Shown here: positions 1 through 7,910 of the stretch, in pieces
Layout: the number at the start of each line of letters is the position of its first letter
Position numbering within the stretch: position 1 is the stretch's first letter
Origin: Firm-08 sp045541535
GTDB taxonomy: Bacteria; Bacillota; Clostridia; Oscillospirales; QAKW01
Length of the DNA stretch: 33,437 nucleotides
Reading direction: 5' to 3'
NCBI GenBank assembly: GCA_045541535.1
Contig: JAZQJG010000050.1
Span: 1-33,437, forward strand
Position numbers and translations under genes: made by a program
Notes under the pieces: model-generated
Database searches by the model: none
What the model saw: the letters and a program-made list of their open reading frames with translations, nothing else
Told to the model about the DNA's origin: nothing

Positions 1-155
1 CGTTTTTAAGTGCCGAAGGCAGTTTTTGGATAGGAAATTTTGTTTGCGGCGAAGTCAAAAACGTAGGAATACTGACGTATTCCGAGGCTTTTGACGAGAT
101 GGCGGGGAAAATTTACAGGCAAAAACCGGTTGATCTCTGCGGAGCACCGCCCTTA
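1..155 (-). repeat. Truncated copy of MITE-like repeat, inverted relative to the copy at 10742-10896
   Basis: These bases match the reverse complement of 10742-10896 with one mismatch that I can see (position 141). The copy is cut by the window edge, so its outer part is not visible. It ends in the terminal motif GGAGCACCGCCC and overlaps the TAA stop codon of the Gfo/Idh gene (153-155). It contains a small hairpin (GGAATAC, loop TGAC, GTATTCC). Reading frames through it recur in both copies and look like translated repeat, not genes. Confidence 0.85.
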
Positions 156-1393
156 TTCCAATGCTTTTTTAAAGAGTGCCAGTTGGGCTTCGGTGGGGGC
201 ATAGTCCGGATGGGAGCAACAAGGCAGGGAGGGCGCACTGCCGTCCTCGCCGGGGAAGGGGGTCAGATGGTCCTCTGCATAGGCCGCCTGTCCTGCGGGG
301 GTGGTCAGGTCGGGGACGTCATAGGGTTTGCCGCCCTCCAACGCCGAGCGGTGGGCCAAAATAGCCACCGAGGACATAGTAACGGCGCTGTAGATGTCAA
401 AGGGGTGCTCGGGCTGTTTATTTTGTCGGATGCACTCCAGAAAGGTGCGGGCGGTGAGATAGTCGGCGCCGCCGTGGCCGCTGGATTCAATCAGCTTTTC
501 ATCGGGGTCGTTCCATTCGGGGAGGTACAGGTTGGTTTTTTCCATTCCCTCCGGCACCTGCCATTCGTTATAGCGGAGCATCACCTGTTCCTTCATACCC
601 CTGAGATTCTCAATCTGGCCGTTGGTGCCGCAAATGCGATAGGCGTTATGATGGGCGCCGAAGGCGGCACAGCCGGTGATACGGAACACCGAGCCGTCGT
701 CGTTTTGGGTGGTGATGATGGCGGCCTTGTCACCGTTATGGTTGGCGATGGGCACATCTTGCGTGGTGGGAGCAAAGATATAAAAGGCGGTGACCCGCCG
801 GGGGGTGGCGCCGGTGGCCCACATCACTGGACCCAGGGAATGGGTGATATAGTAGGTACGGGGTAAAAAGTTGCGCCAATGCTCGGGATAATAATTATAC
901 CGTTTTTGAAAGGTGGTGTCGTGGGGATTGAAGGGATGGTTGTATTCTCCCTCGGCGTAGAGGATCTTGCCCAGAGTGCCGCCGCGCAAACCCGCTTCAT
1001 TTCCCGATTAAAGCGCATCTGGGGATAATTCTCCGCCAGCATAAAAATGCTGTTGCTTTTTTCAAAGGCGCGGAGCAGTGCCACACCCTCGGCCATAGTA
1101 CCGTTGCTGATGCATTCGCAAAAAACGTGCAGTCCCTTTTCAAAACAGCGGATGGCATAGGGGGCGTGCTGATGGAAATTGTTGGCCAAAATCACGGCGT
1201 CCATATCGTGATGGATAAATTGTTCAAAGTCATCGTATACCGCCACGCTGTTGCCCAGCTTTTTGGCAGGGGCACGCAGGCGTTCGGGACGGCAATCACA
1301 CAGCGCCACGATATCACAGTTAAGCAGCATAAAGTTTTCGGCTATATCCATTCCTCGTCCGGTGCCGAATACACCGATCTTCAGTCGTTTCAT
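153..1393 (-). pseudogene. Gfo/Idh/MocA-family oxidoreductase, frameshifted
   Basis: The N-terminal part (about 130 residues from ATG 1393) has the NAD(P) Rossmann start KIGVFGTGRGMD and continues through VALCDCRPERL and HVFCECISNGT, typical of Gfo/Idh/MocA sugar and cyclitol dehydrogenases. The C-terminal part (to TAA 153) carries the substrate-binding domain with EGEYNHPF and CAAFGAHHNAYRI. The two parts are in different frames and meet near 985-990, where restoring one base in the run read as GGGTTTGCG (minus strand) would join REMKRV to LRGGTLGKI. The joined length would be about 413 residues, normal for the family. RBS AAGGAG precedes ATG 1393. It lies 10 bp after the permease gene and was probably co-transcribed with it. 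It is either a genuine pseudogene or a one-base sequencing/assembly error; an intact enzyme would oxidise a polyol or sugar hydroxyl, substrate unknown. Confidence 0.8.
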
Positions 1394-1403
1394 AGGTAAC
1401 TCC

Positions 1404-2267
1404 TTATACTTTGATCAAAAACAGGGCCAGCAGACCGATAAAGGCCAGCGCCACCGACCACAGCTCTCGTTTGGAAGGCTTGTTGGGGCCGAAATAACAG
1501 ATCAGGGTGGAAACGATCATCACGCCGCCGGTGACCATGGGGTATTGCACCGAAGCGTCCACGTGGGCCAGGGCGATGACCAGCACGAAGTTGGCGATCC
1601 GGTTGGTAATACCGCTCAGCGAGCTGATGGCGGTGGAGGCAAGGGTGACGGGCGGGGTGTCCCCCTTTTTTCTGAAAAAGAGCAACAGCAACAGCGCGGC
1701 GATGATCACACTGCTCATAGCGCTCAAGATGGAATAGCCCGCCGAGCTGGTTTTGGGCAGGGGGGAGGAGGCGAAGATCTTGGCCAGCACGCCGGACAGA
1801 CCGTTGAGCACGAAAATGCCGATATAATACACGGTGCCCTTCTTTTTCTCACCCTTTTCCACTGTCAGCGCCAGCGCTATGCAGATAAAGAAAAAGCAGA
1901 CGAGCTTGGCCACGGTGAGCTTTTCCCCGTAAAAGAGGATGCCCTGCACAAAAGGCAGCACCATACCGCCCAGCATGGAAAAGAGGGAATAGAGGGACAG
2001 GTTGATCATCCCCAACGCCTTAAAGCCGAAGAAGGAAAAGGCAAATCCGTCCAGGGCGGTGAGCACCGCCATCAGCAGGGTAAACCAGGTGAATTCCAGA
2101 CGGAAGCCATTGATAATCAGTAAGACTACCAGTCCCGCCAGCGAGCTGGAAAGGGAAAACTGCAGGCTGATCTTCAAACCGCTGCCCCGACGCTTTCTAT
2201 ATTGATCGTTCAGGGCAAAACAGCCGCCGAACATTACCACCGAAATCAGGATCAAAACGTAATACAT
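1404..2267 (-). CDS. EamA/DMT-superfamily transporter
   Basis: This 287-residue protein is strongly hydrophobic throughout, with about ten membrane segments in two halves, as in drug/metabolite (EamA) transporters. The N-terminal helix begins at residue 2 (YYVLILISVVMFGG), and the second half starts near residue 145 after a KGEKKKG loop. The start ATG at 2267 has GGAGG 7 bases upstream. It is the first gene of a two-gene unit with the Gfo/Idh dehydrogenase and follows the corrinoid operon, so I infer that it moves the substrate or product of that pathway. Families of this fold export amino acids and metabolites or import small solutes, so direction and substrate cannot be inferred. Confidence 0.85.
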   Translation of the reverse strand: MYYVLILISVVMFGGCFALNDQYRKRRGSGLKISLQFSLSSSLAGLVVLLIINGFRLEFTWFTLLMAVLTALDGFAFSFFGFKALGMINLSLYSLFSMLGGMVLPFVQGILFYGEKLTVAKLVCFFFICIALALTVEKGEKKKGTVYYIGIFVLNGLSGVLAKIFASSPLPKTSSAGYSILSAMSSVIIAALLLLLFFRKKGDTPPVTLASTAISSLSGITNRIANFVLVIALAHVDASVQYPMVTGGVMIVSTLICYFGPNKPSKRELWSVALAFIGLLALFLIKV

Positions 2268-2294
2268 AAATATGCCTCCTATTGTCTTGTGCCC

Positions 2295-2340
2295 AGTATA
2301 GCATTTTTTTCCGGCGGGGAAAATGGATAAAATCCATTTT
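2295..2340 (-). promoter_or_regulatory. Promoter with adjacent palindrome upstream of the EamA gene
   Basis: On the minus strand an extended -10 (TGC-TATACT, hexamer at 2295-2300) lies 28 bp above the EamA start. The -35 position (2318-2323, TTTTCC) is weak. It overlaps a perfect inverted repeat AAAATGGAT-AAA-ATCCATTTT at 2320-2340, a plausible activator or repressor site. This suggests that the permease/dehydrogenase pair has its own regulated promoter. Confidence 0.55.
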
Positions 2341-2504
2341 CTTATTTAAAATAGTTAGTTTTTAAGGCAGACTGCCGAAAAGGAAGTTGCATTTCGCCGA
2401 TGGGGTCTCGTCGGCGCACATGGTAGAGGGGACAGCGGCGGAAAAGGGTGGCTCCCTTGCGGTGCAAGGGAAGTGAAAAAACACCTTTGTAAGGTTTGAT
2501 TATT
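2341..2504. other. Intergenic stretch without a gene
   Basis: This is the centre of the 315-bp gap between the EamA gene and the URO-D gene. I see no convincing gene. It holds two small hairpins: GCCGA/TCGGC near 2398-2415 and TCCCTTGC-GGT-GCAAGGGA at 2453-2471. The base composition resembles the short interspersed repeats elsewhere in the window, but no second copy is present. Confidence 0.4.
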
Positions 2505-2547
2505 AAAAATGGTTTGTGCTCTTTATATTCGCACAAACCATTTTTTT
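2505..2547 (-). terminator. Intrinsic terminator after the corrinoid operon
   Basis: A 14-bp stem (AAAATGGTTTGTGC pairing with GCACAAACCATTTT) with an 11-base loop lies 36 bp past the stop of the last operon gene (2583). On the minus strand it is followed by a short T run; on the plus strand the T run is longer, so it may work in both directions. It separates the seven-gene operon from the permease/dehydrogenase unit. Confidence 0.75.
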
Positions 2548-2582
2548 ATTTTTTTACTGTGGTGAAAAGATTTTTTAACAGT

Positions 2583-3668
2583 CTATTTTACAAAAAATTG
2601 GGGCTGCTTGGCCCGACAGGCGCGCTCCATTTCCTTCAGCAGCCATTTGCCTTCCTCCTCGGAGGGCACCAGACATTTGAGCTGTACACCCCGGGGGTCC
2701 AGCATTTCGCTTAAAGGTACCAGATCGTCGGGCTCACAATAGAGCTGGATCCGTTTGCCTGCGGCTTGGATCTTTTGCAACACCTCGCCCCAATGGCGGG
2801 CGGAGGGTTGACCGGCGCCGTAGACCCACTGGATGCCGTCCAGCTCCTTGATCTGCAACAAACGGTCCAGATGGCGCAGGGCGCCGGGGCCGTCCAGATG
2901 GTAGATGCTGTGGGGCAACCATTGAATTTCCTTTTCAATTTCGGGAATAAAAAATTCCTCAAAGGCATCCCCGGAGATCATACAGGAAAAGTCACAGCAG
3001 GGGGGATACCAAAGCTCGTCGGGATGGGCCAGCGTCATCCAGTTGACGCTGGCTGTTTGCTTTTGGGAGATAAGGCTGTGCAGGCGGCCTGCCATTTCCT
3101 GAAAGACCTCCAAAAATTCCCACACCAGCTTTTGCACGCCCTCGGGATCGTCGTAGAGATCCATGGCGGTGTTTTCGGGCCCTCTGAGGGAGACCACCGC
3201 ATCGGCGCCGGGGTGCAGATCGGTGATACCCACCAGATAATCGCCGTGGCTGTCCTCCAGAGCGGCCTTGGTGATCTCCACGATCTTTTGCCACCAAAAG
3301 CTGTTTTCATCAAATTGCAGGGGCGGGACGTCATAATCCTCCAGACAAGGCTCCGCCCAGGCGGTGCGGTCGCCGAAAACGATGTTCAGTTCCTTACAAA
3401 CGGCGGCGGCCAAAACGTCGGGGCCCAGATTGGGGTTGAGCATAGGATATCCTTCGCCCAGATAAAAGGTTTTGTCCATCCGCTGACGATGCAGTTTGAT
3501 CACGTGCTCGGTGTCCAACCACGCCTCTTTAAAATCGGCGTGCCCGGGCCCTTTTTCCATACAGCTATAGCCTTTGGGGCCGTACATATAGACCAGAGGA
3601 CGGTCCTCGTTGCTCATTTCCCAAAATTGACCGTAACGGGATAATACCTTGTCAAAATCAACGCTCAT
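2583..3668 (-). CDS. Uroporphyrinogen decarboxylase-family methyltransferase-like protein (A)
   Basis: This 361-residue protein has the URO-D fold seen in corrinoid methyltransferase systems, recognised from YHLDGPGALRHLD (about residue 260) and QWVYGAGQ. At the site where MtaA proteins have the zinc ligands H-x-C it reads H-L-D, and the later Cys appears as QLYCEPDD. A zinc-thiol site of the MtaA type is therefore not complete, and it may act on a substrate or methyl donor in another way. The start ATG 3668 is chosen because AGGAG lies 7 bases upstream; a TTG 18 bases earlier has no good site. It is the last gene of the operon, starting 10 bp after the activator gene. Proteins like this are often labelled trimethylamine corrinoid protein 2, but the substrate is not established from sequence. 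Confidence 0.8.
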   Translation of the reverse strand: MSVDFDKVLSRYGQFWEMSNEDRPLVYMYGPKGYSCMEKGPGHADFKEAWLDTEHVIKLHRQRMDKTFYLGEGYPMLNPNLGPDVLAAAVCKELNIVFGDRTAWAEPCLEDYDVPPLQFDENSFWWQKIVEITKAALEDSHGDYLVGITDLHPGADAVVSLRGPENTAMDLYDDPEGVQKLVWEFLEVFQEMAGRLHSLISQKQTASVNWMTLAHPDELWYPPCCDFSCMISGDAFEEFFIPEIEKEIQWLPHSIYHLDGPGALRHLDRLLQIKELDGIQWVYGAGQPSARHWGEVLQKIQAAGKRIQLYCEPDDLVPLSEMLDPRGVQLKCLVPSEEEGKWLLKEMERACRAKQPQFFVK

Positions 3669-3678
3669 ATCAATGCTC

Positions 3679-5112
3679 CTATTCAAACATCATATGTTCA
3701 ATATACAATTCGTTAAAGAGGGGATCGCCGCCCAGAGCCACCTGCCGCGCCTTGGCGGCCAGGGTACGGACGGTTTTTATATGCTCCGGAAGATGCAACT
3801 TTGCCGCGCCGGCCAGCGCCGCATTACCGATGGGACGGAGCTTTTGTTCCAAAACAGGGGGCAACAGACCGATGGCGCACACACTGCTCGGTTGCAGATG
3901 CTTGCCGAAACCGCCGGCAATGATACAGCATGCAAGCTGTTCTGCCTGCAGGCCTGCGTGATGGAGCAGGGCGTCGATGCCGGCGGCAATGGCCGCCTTG
4001 GCCAGTTGTACGTTGCGCACGTCCTCACCGTACAGGGCGACGGTGTCGCACAGGGGCAGGGGATCTTCTTCCATATATCCCGTCTCGTCAATGGCGCCGA
4101 TGGCCAGTCCGGCGGCCACGGCGTCCATCAGACCCGAGCCGCACAGCCCCTTGGGTGTGATTTGATCAATCACACTACAGCGCAGGACGCCCTTTTCCAC
4201 CCATACCCGATCAATGGCGCCGCTTTCCGCCAGCATTCCCTGACGGATGCCCGCCCCTTCAAAGGCGGGACCGGCGGCGGTGGAGGTGACAAACAGCTCA
4301 CTTCCCGTCCATAGGGCGATCTCACCGTTGGTGCCGATATCGCAGAGCAGGGTGGGGGCGCTGTGACTGCAAAGCTCGCTTTCCAACAAAGCGCAGGTGA
4401 TGTCAGCACCCACGAAGGCGCTGATACAGGGAGGATAGTATACGGGAATGCCCCAAAGCTCGCTTAACTCATCAAAGAGATGATCCGCCGCAAAGGGGGC
4501 GGTGGCAAGGCTGTGGGGATCACGGCCGGTAAGCAGATACAGCATCGCCGTGTTGCCCGTAATCACCATTTTTTCAATGCGGGACAGTTCTCCGGCCGCT
4601 TCGGTCAGCAGGGTCTGCAGGGTTTGCAGGATCTGCTGTTGTAATTTGTTTCTGCCCTCCGGTTGCAGGGCGGCGTCAATGCGGCCCATCACGTCGGAGG
4701 CGATGGCGGTTTGTGGATTCAGGGCGGCGGCAGTACCGCAGGGGACACCCTTTGCATCGTATAACCGTACCACCACGGTGGTGGTACCGATATCCACTGC
4801 CGCCAACAAGGCGCCCTCTGCCGTCGCAGCCTTTTGCGCCTCGGCACCTTCAATGCGCAGAGCGCCGCCTTGCGTTGTGACCAGCGTGGCATCACCCAGC
4901 ACCACCGTCTGGCAGGACAGACGGGTGCCTGCCTTGACCTCGGCAGGGGTGAGGGGAGAAAGCTCGCCCTCAATGGTAACGGCGCAGTTGCCGCAGACGC
5001 CTCTGCCGCCGCAGGGATGCACCGCCGTCAAGCCTGCCTGCTCCATCAGCGCCGAAAGCGCCATGGGCGGGGTGAAGTTCAATATTTGATTGTTAATTTT
5101 CAGTTGAGCCAT
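3679..5112 (-). CDS. RACo-type corrinoid activation protein: 2Fe-2S ferredoxin plus ASKHA domain (DUF4445)
   Basis: In corrinoid methyl-transfer systems this type of protein reduces accidentally oxidised Co(II) back to Co(I), using ATP. The N-terminal 80 residues are a plant-type 2Fe-2S domain with C34, C40, C43 and C67. From about residue 108 an ASKHA ATPase fold follows, with AVDIGTTTVV, LCDIGTNGEIAL, AAGPAFEGAGI, LCGSGLMDA and IAGGFGKHL. At 477 residues it is shorter than characterised RACo/RamA-like proteins (about 600 or more), so the linker/middle region is reduced. The start ATG 5112 has AAAGGA 5 bases upstream, overlapping the end of the DUF2284 gene 9 bp away. Its presence supports a working corrinoid cycle in this operon. 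Confidence 0.88.
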   Translation of the reverse strand: MAQLKINNQILNFTPPMALSALMEQAGLTAVHPCGGRGVCGNCAVTIEGELSPLTPAEVKAGTRLSCQTVVLGDATLVTTQGGALRIEGAEAQKAATAEGALLAAVDIGTTTVVVRLYDAKGVPCGTAAALNPQTAIASDVMGRIDAALQPEGRNKLQQQILQTLQTLLTEAAGELSRIEKMVITGNTAMLYLLTGRDPHSLATAPFAADHLFDELSELWGIPVYYPPCISAFVGADITCALLESELCSHSAPTLLCDIGTNGEIALWTGSELFVTSTAAGPAFEGAGIRQGMLAESGAIDRVWVEKGVLRCSVIDQITPKGLCGSGLMDAVAAGLAIGAIDETGYMEEDPLPLCDTVALYGEDVRNVQLAKAAIAAGIDALLHHAGLQAEQLACCIIAGGFGKHLQPSSVCAIGLLPPVLEQKLRPIGNAALAGAAKLHLPEHIKTVRTLAAKARQVALGGDPLFNELYIEHMMFE

Positions 5113-5121
5113 AAAAATCCT

Positions 5122-5664
5122 TTAGCCAAATAAAATGGCACCGAAATAGGTGACGGTGTTGACACCGTTGATGTATTTCATACCTGCGGCGGCGGCCAAT
5201 TTGGACACGTTGACACCGTAAGCCTCCAAGCTCGGTATGGCAAGGTGAGACGCTTTACAGGGTTGATCGTCCAATTTACTGCAACGCTCGCATACGCCGC
5301 AACCACCGGCACCAAGCAACAGGCAATCCCTTGTCCCGTCTGCGATCAGGCGATCCCGCAGGGTAAAGGTGATGGCCCGCAGTTTGTCCTTGGCCTCCTT
5401 CATTCCTTCAATGTCAAAGCTGTCCTCCAACCGGCCGATATACTGAAAGACCAGAGCGTTGCGGTAGCCTTTAGCTTCGGCAATCAGGTCGTTGATATCG
5501 CCCACGTCGGGGGGACACATATGACATTTTCCGTATACGCCGCAGGCATTGGCGGCGCACATATCGCGAAAGGCGGTGTCAAACACCATATCCTTCACTG
5601 CAATCACAGCGGTGTTACAGGCTCCCGCCTCCAGCGCGGCGGTCATCCATTTTTTAGTATCCAT
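5122..5664 (-). CDS. DUF2284 Cys-rich metal-binding protein
   Basis: This 180-residue protein belongs to the DUF2284 predicted metal-binding family. Two Cys clusters are visible: CAANACGVYGKCHMCPP at about residues 36-52 and GCGVCERC near 122-129, followed by the C of DQPC. The spacing resembles an Fe-S or zinc site. DUF2284 genes commonly sit beside URO-D/corrinoid operons, so a redox or metal-delivery role in that system is a context inference; no biochemical function is known to me. The start ATG 5664 overlaps the end of the MtaA-like gene by 11 bases, indicating translational coupling; an upstream TTG frame start is less likely. Confidence 0.8.
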   Translation of the reverse strand: MDTKKWMTAALEAGACNTAVIAVKDMVFDTAFRDMCAANACGVYGKCHMCPPDVGDINDLIAEAKGYRNALVFQYIGRLEDSFDIEGMKEAKDKLRAITFTLRDRLIADGTRDCLLLGAGGCGVCERCSKLDDQPCKASHLAIPSLEAYGVNVSKLAAAAGMKYINGVNTVTYFGAILFG

Positions 5665-6655
5665 AATATTCACGCACCGTTTCAAAAAAAGCGTCGATAT
5701 TTTCCCAAGGAGTCATGGGGGGAATATCGCAACCGGAGGAGACCACAAAGCCGGGCTCTGCAGCGCAGGCGGTAAGCAGTTCCAGGGTTTTTTCCTTTAC
5801 GGTTTCGGGAGTGCCCATCCGCAATACGCCGGCAGGATCCACGTTGCCCATTACAATACTGTCGGGCATTTTTTGGATCATAGTTTTGAGTTCCACGGCG
5901 TTGCCGAAATGATAGGCGGCGGCGCCGGTGGACAGCATAGATTCGGTCATCAGAGGGGTGTTATCCCCGCAATTATGGTAAATGAGAACAAAGTCGTCAC
6001 TTTGGACGGCGTCCACGATCTTTTTGACGTAGGGGGCGGCAAATTCTTCCTCCAGAGAGGGGGAAAGGAGACCCGCCACCGGCTCGGCCATCATCACGCC
6101 GTCAGCCCCCGCTTCTTTATAGGCAAGGGCGTAGTTGATCAAAAATTCCGTGCATTTTTCCAACACGGTGTGCACCATATCGGGATCGTCATAGCAATCC
6201 ATCATGATCTCGGATACGTCCAGCAGACGGGCGGCCAGCGAAAAGGGGCCGATGATGCCCGCCAGCACGGGGCGGTCGGTGATCAGCCCCGTGGCCTTGG
6301 CAATGGCATCTACGTACAGCCCACTGCGGCAGGAGCCCACGGCGGGTACGGCCAAGGCTTCAGCCTCCTCCATATCGTTGATCAGACGACCGGTAACGGT
6401 GGGCACCTCTTCATCGGAAAAGCGTACCGTGGCGCCAAAGCATTCCGCCTCCACCGACAGATCCATCAGGCTGACGGAGGCGGCGCTGTCCACACGGTCG
6501 GCCACCATTTTCATTCCCTTTGCCTGTAGCTCGGCATCGGAGATCAGTTCCCTTACGGTGCATCCCAACAGAGATACACAGGGAAAGGATAAAATAGGAA
6601 GCGCTTTTTTACTGCCCGGTAGGGCGGCAAGCCATTCTTTGGTTGAAATACTCAT
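5654..6655 (-). CDS. MtaA/CmuA-like methylcobamide methyltransferase (URO-D family, B)
   Basis: This 333-residue URO-D-fold protein carries the full zinc motif of MtaA-type methyltransferases: YHNCGD (His and Cys, about residue 230) and SSGCDIPP (second Cys, about residue 307). GPFSLAARLL and YKEAGADGVMMAEP are also typical. MtaA-type enzymes move the methyl group from the methyl-corrinoid protein to a thiol such as coenzyme M; a clostridial host has no known coenzyme M, so tetrahydrofolate or another thiol acceptor is more likely. The start ATG 6655 has GAAAGGAAG 8 bases upstream. It is the only one of the four paralogues here with an intact H-x-C...C set, which makes it the best candidate for the second methyl transfer step. 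Confidence 0.87.
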   Translation of the reverse strand: MSISTKEWLAALPGSKKALPILSFPCVSLLGCTVRELISDAELQAKGMKMVADRVDSAASVSLMDLSVEAECFGATVRFSDEEVPTVTGRLINDMEEAEALAVPAVGSCRSGLYVDAIAKATGLITDRPVLAGIIGPFSLAARLLDVSEIMMDCYDDPDMVHTVLEKCTEFLINYALAYKEAGADGVMMAEPVAGLLSPSLEEEFAAPYVKKIVDAVQSDDFVLIYHNCGDNTPLMTESMLSTGAAAYHFGNAVELKTMIQKMPDSIVMGNVDPAGVLRMGTPETVKEKTLELLTACAAEPGFVVSSGCDIPPMTPWENIDAFFETVREYYGY

Positions 6656-6677
6656 AGCAGAAGCTTCCTTTCTCAAT

Positions 6678-7898
6678 TTATTTGCCGTAATAATGATCCA
6701 ATACGTCAGAGACGGTTTCGGTCCAGAGAATCAAATTTTCAGGGCGGCCCGAAACGGTGCTGATATCCTTGAGCACAAACTCCACGGGACAGCCGTGGGC
6801 CTGACAAAGGCGCACGGTTTTTTCCGTTTCTTTGGCAATGACGTCTGCATCGGTTTCAATGGCCACGTAGGCGGGATTGGGCTTACGGGCGTAAACGTAG
6901 TTGCCCGCCAGATGCTCGGCCATTACTTCCTCCTTGGCCCAGGGGGACACACCCACCTTGCGCAGATTGGGAATCTTAAAAAGAACGTCCAATTTGTTGT
7001 CCAAGGGTTCACAGCAACCGTAGTAGGTATAGGCAAAACGGTCGGCAATTTTCATAGAATACTGCACGTCGAATTCATCGTGCATAGCGGGGGACACCTC
7101 GGAAAAGCCCTGGGCCATAGAACGGTACCAGGTGGCCTTCAATCCCTTTTCTCCCAAGCCGCTGACGGCGGCGGGCGTGCAATGGAGCACGGGGGCAGTG
7201 GGATCTACGGGAATATTTTCCTCAATAAAATCCAGCTCCGCAATCAAAATGTCCAAAAAACGCTGACGGATAGCGTGGAGGTATTCGGGGCGGTCGTAAA
7301 AATCAAAGAGCACCGCCTCCATCCCCCGATAGCGCATAATCTTGTCCCAAGCGGCGTCGTAGATATAACCTCTGCCGCACAGCTTGACGGGCATGGTGTC
7401 TCCCAACAGTTCGGAGTAATATTCCACTGCCGCCGCATCCTTGTCGGGACGGGCGGTAAAGGTGGGGATGAGGATCTTCTCCAGATTATCCTCGTCTTCC
7501 AACAGATCTTCATAGGCGTGGGCCACGATGTTGTTGGTGTCGTCGGTACGGCGTACTTCTTCCTGCACCTGCAGGCCAAGCCCGGAGGAATCGTAGAAAA
7601 TGGGAATGCGATAAAAGGGCTCCAACAACGTATCGGCCTTCCAATACTTTCTGCGATAGATGCCCCGCCGCAAAAACTCTTCCAGTTTTTTGGCGCGGGG
7701 ATCCTCACACCGACAGATAAGATCTCCGTCAATATCGATCTGGTACCACGGAATCTCGTCCAACAATACCGGAGGGCGCACGATTTTAAGGTCGTTGGTG
7801 GCCTGAAAGCGTGCGTTCATCCGTTGCTGTTGTTCATCGGTGGCAAGGGCCATATACCGGCGGGCCAGTTCTCGGATGATTCGTTGATCGTTTGTCAT
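6678..7898 (-). CDS. Uroporphyrinogen decarboxylase-family protein (C)
   Basis: This 406-residue URO-D-fold protein belongs to the subgroup found in corrinoid operons. Recognisable parts are the N-terminal RELARRYMALATDE, the IPWYQIDIDGDL region, YDAAWDKIMRYRGMEAVLFDFYDRPEYLH and YYGCCEPLDNK (about residue 292). In the ligand position it has G-C-C-E rather than H-x-C, and no clear second Cys near the C-terminus (VEFVLKDIST). RBS GGAG lies 9 bases before ATG 7898. The gene starts 12 bp after the corrinoid protein stop, so the two should be made in step. It could be the substrate-specific first methyltransferase, but this is inference from position only. Confidence 0.82.
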   Translation of the reverse strand: MTNDQRIIRELARRYMALATDEQQQRMNARFQATNDLKIVRPPVLLDEIPWYQIDIDGDLICRCEDPRAKKLEEFLRRGIYRRKYWKADTLLEPFYRIPIFYDSSGLGLQVQEEVRRTDDTNNIVAHAYEDLLEDEDNLEKILIPTFTARPDKDAAAVEYYSELLGDTMPVKLCGRGYIYDAAWDKIMRYRGMEAVLFDFYDRPEYLHAIRQRFLDILIAELDFIEENIPVDPTAPVLHCTPAAVSGLGEKGLKATWYRSMAQGFSEVSPAMHDEFDVQYSMKIADRFAYTYYGCCEPLDNKLDVLFKIPNLRKVGVSPWAKEEVMAEHLAGNYVYARKPNPAYVAIETDADVIAKETEKTVRLCQAHGCPVEFVLKDISTVSGRPENLILWTETVSDVLDHYYGK

Positions 7899-7910
7899 TT
7901 GCAGTTCTCC

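Noticed and set aside
153..989. A separate 278-codon gene of its own
   Set aside because: Its first residues continue the fold of the upstream frame, it has no RBS and starts at a TTG inside the frameshift site. It is the second half of the dehydrogenase.
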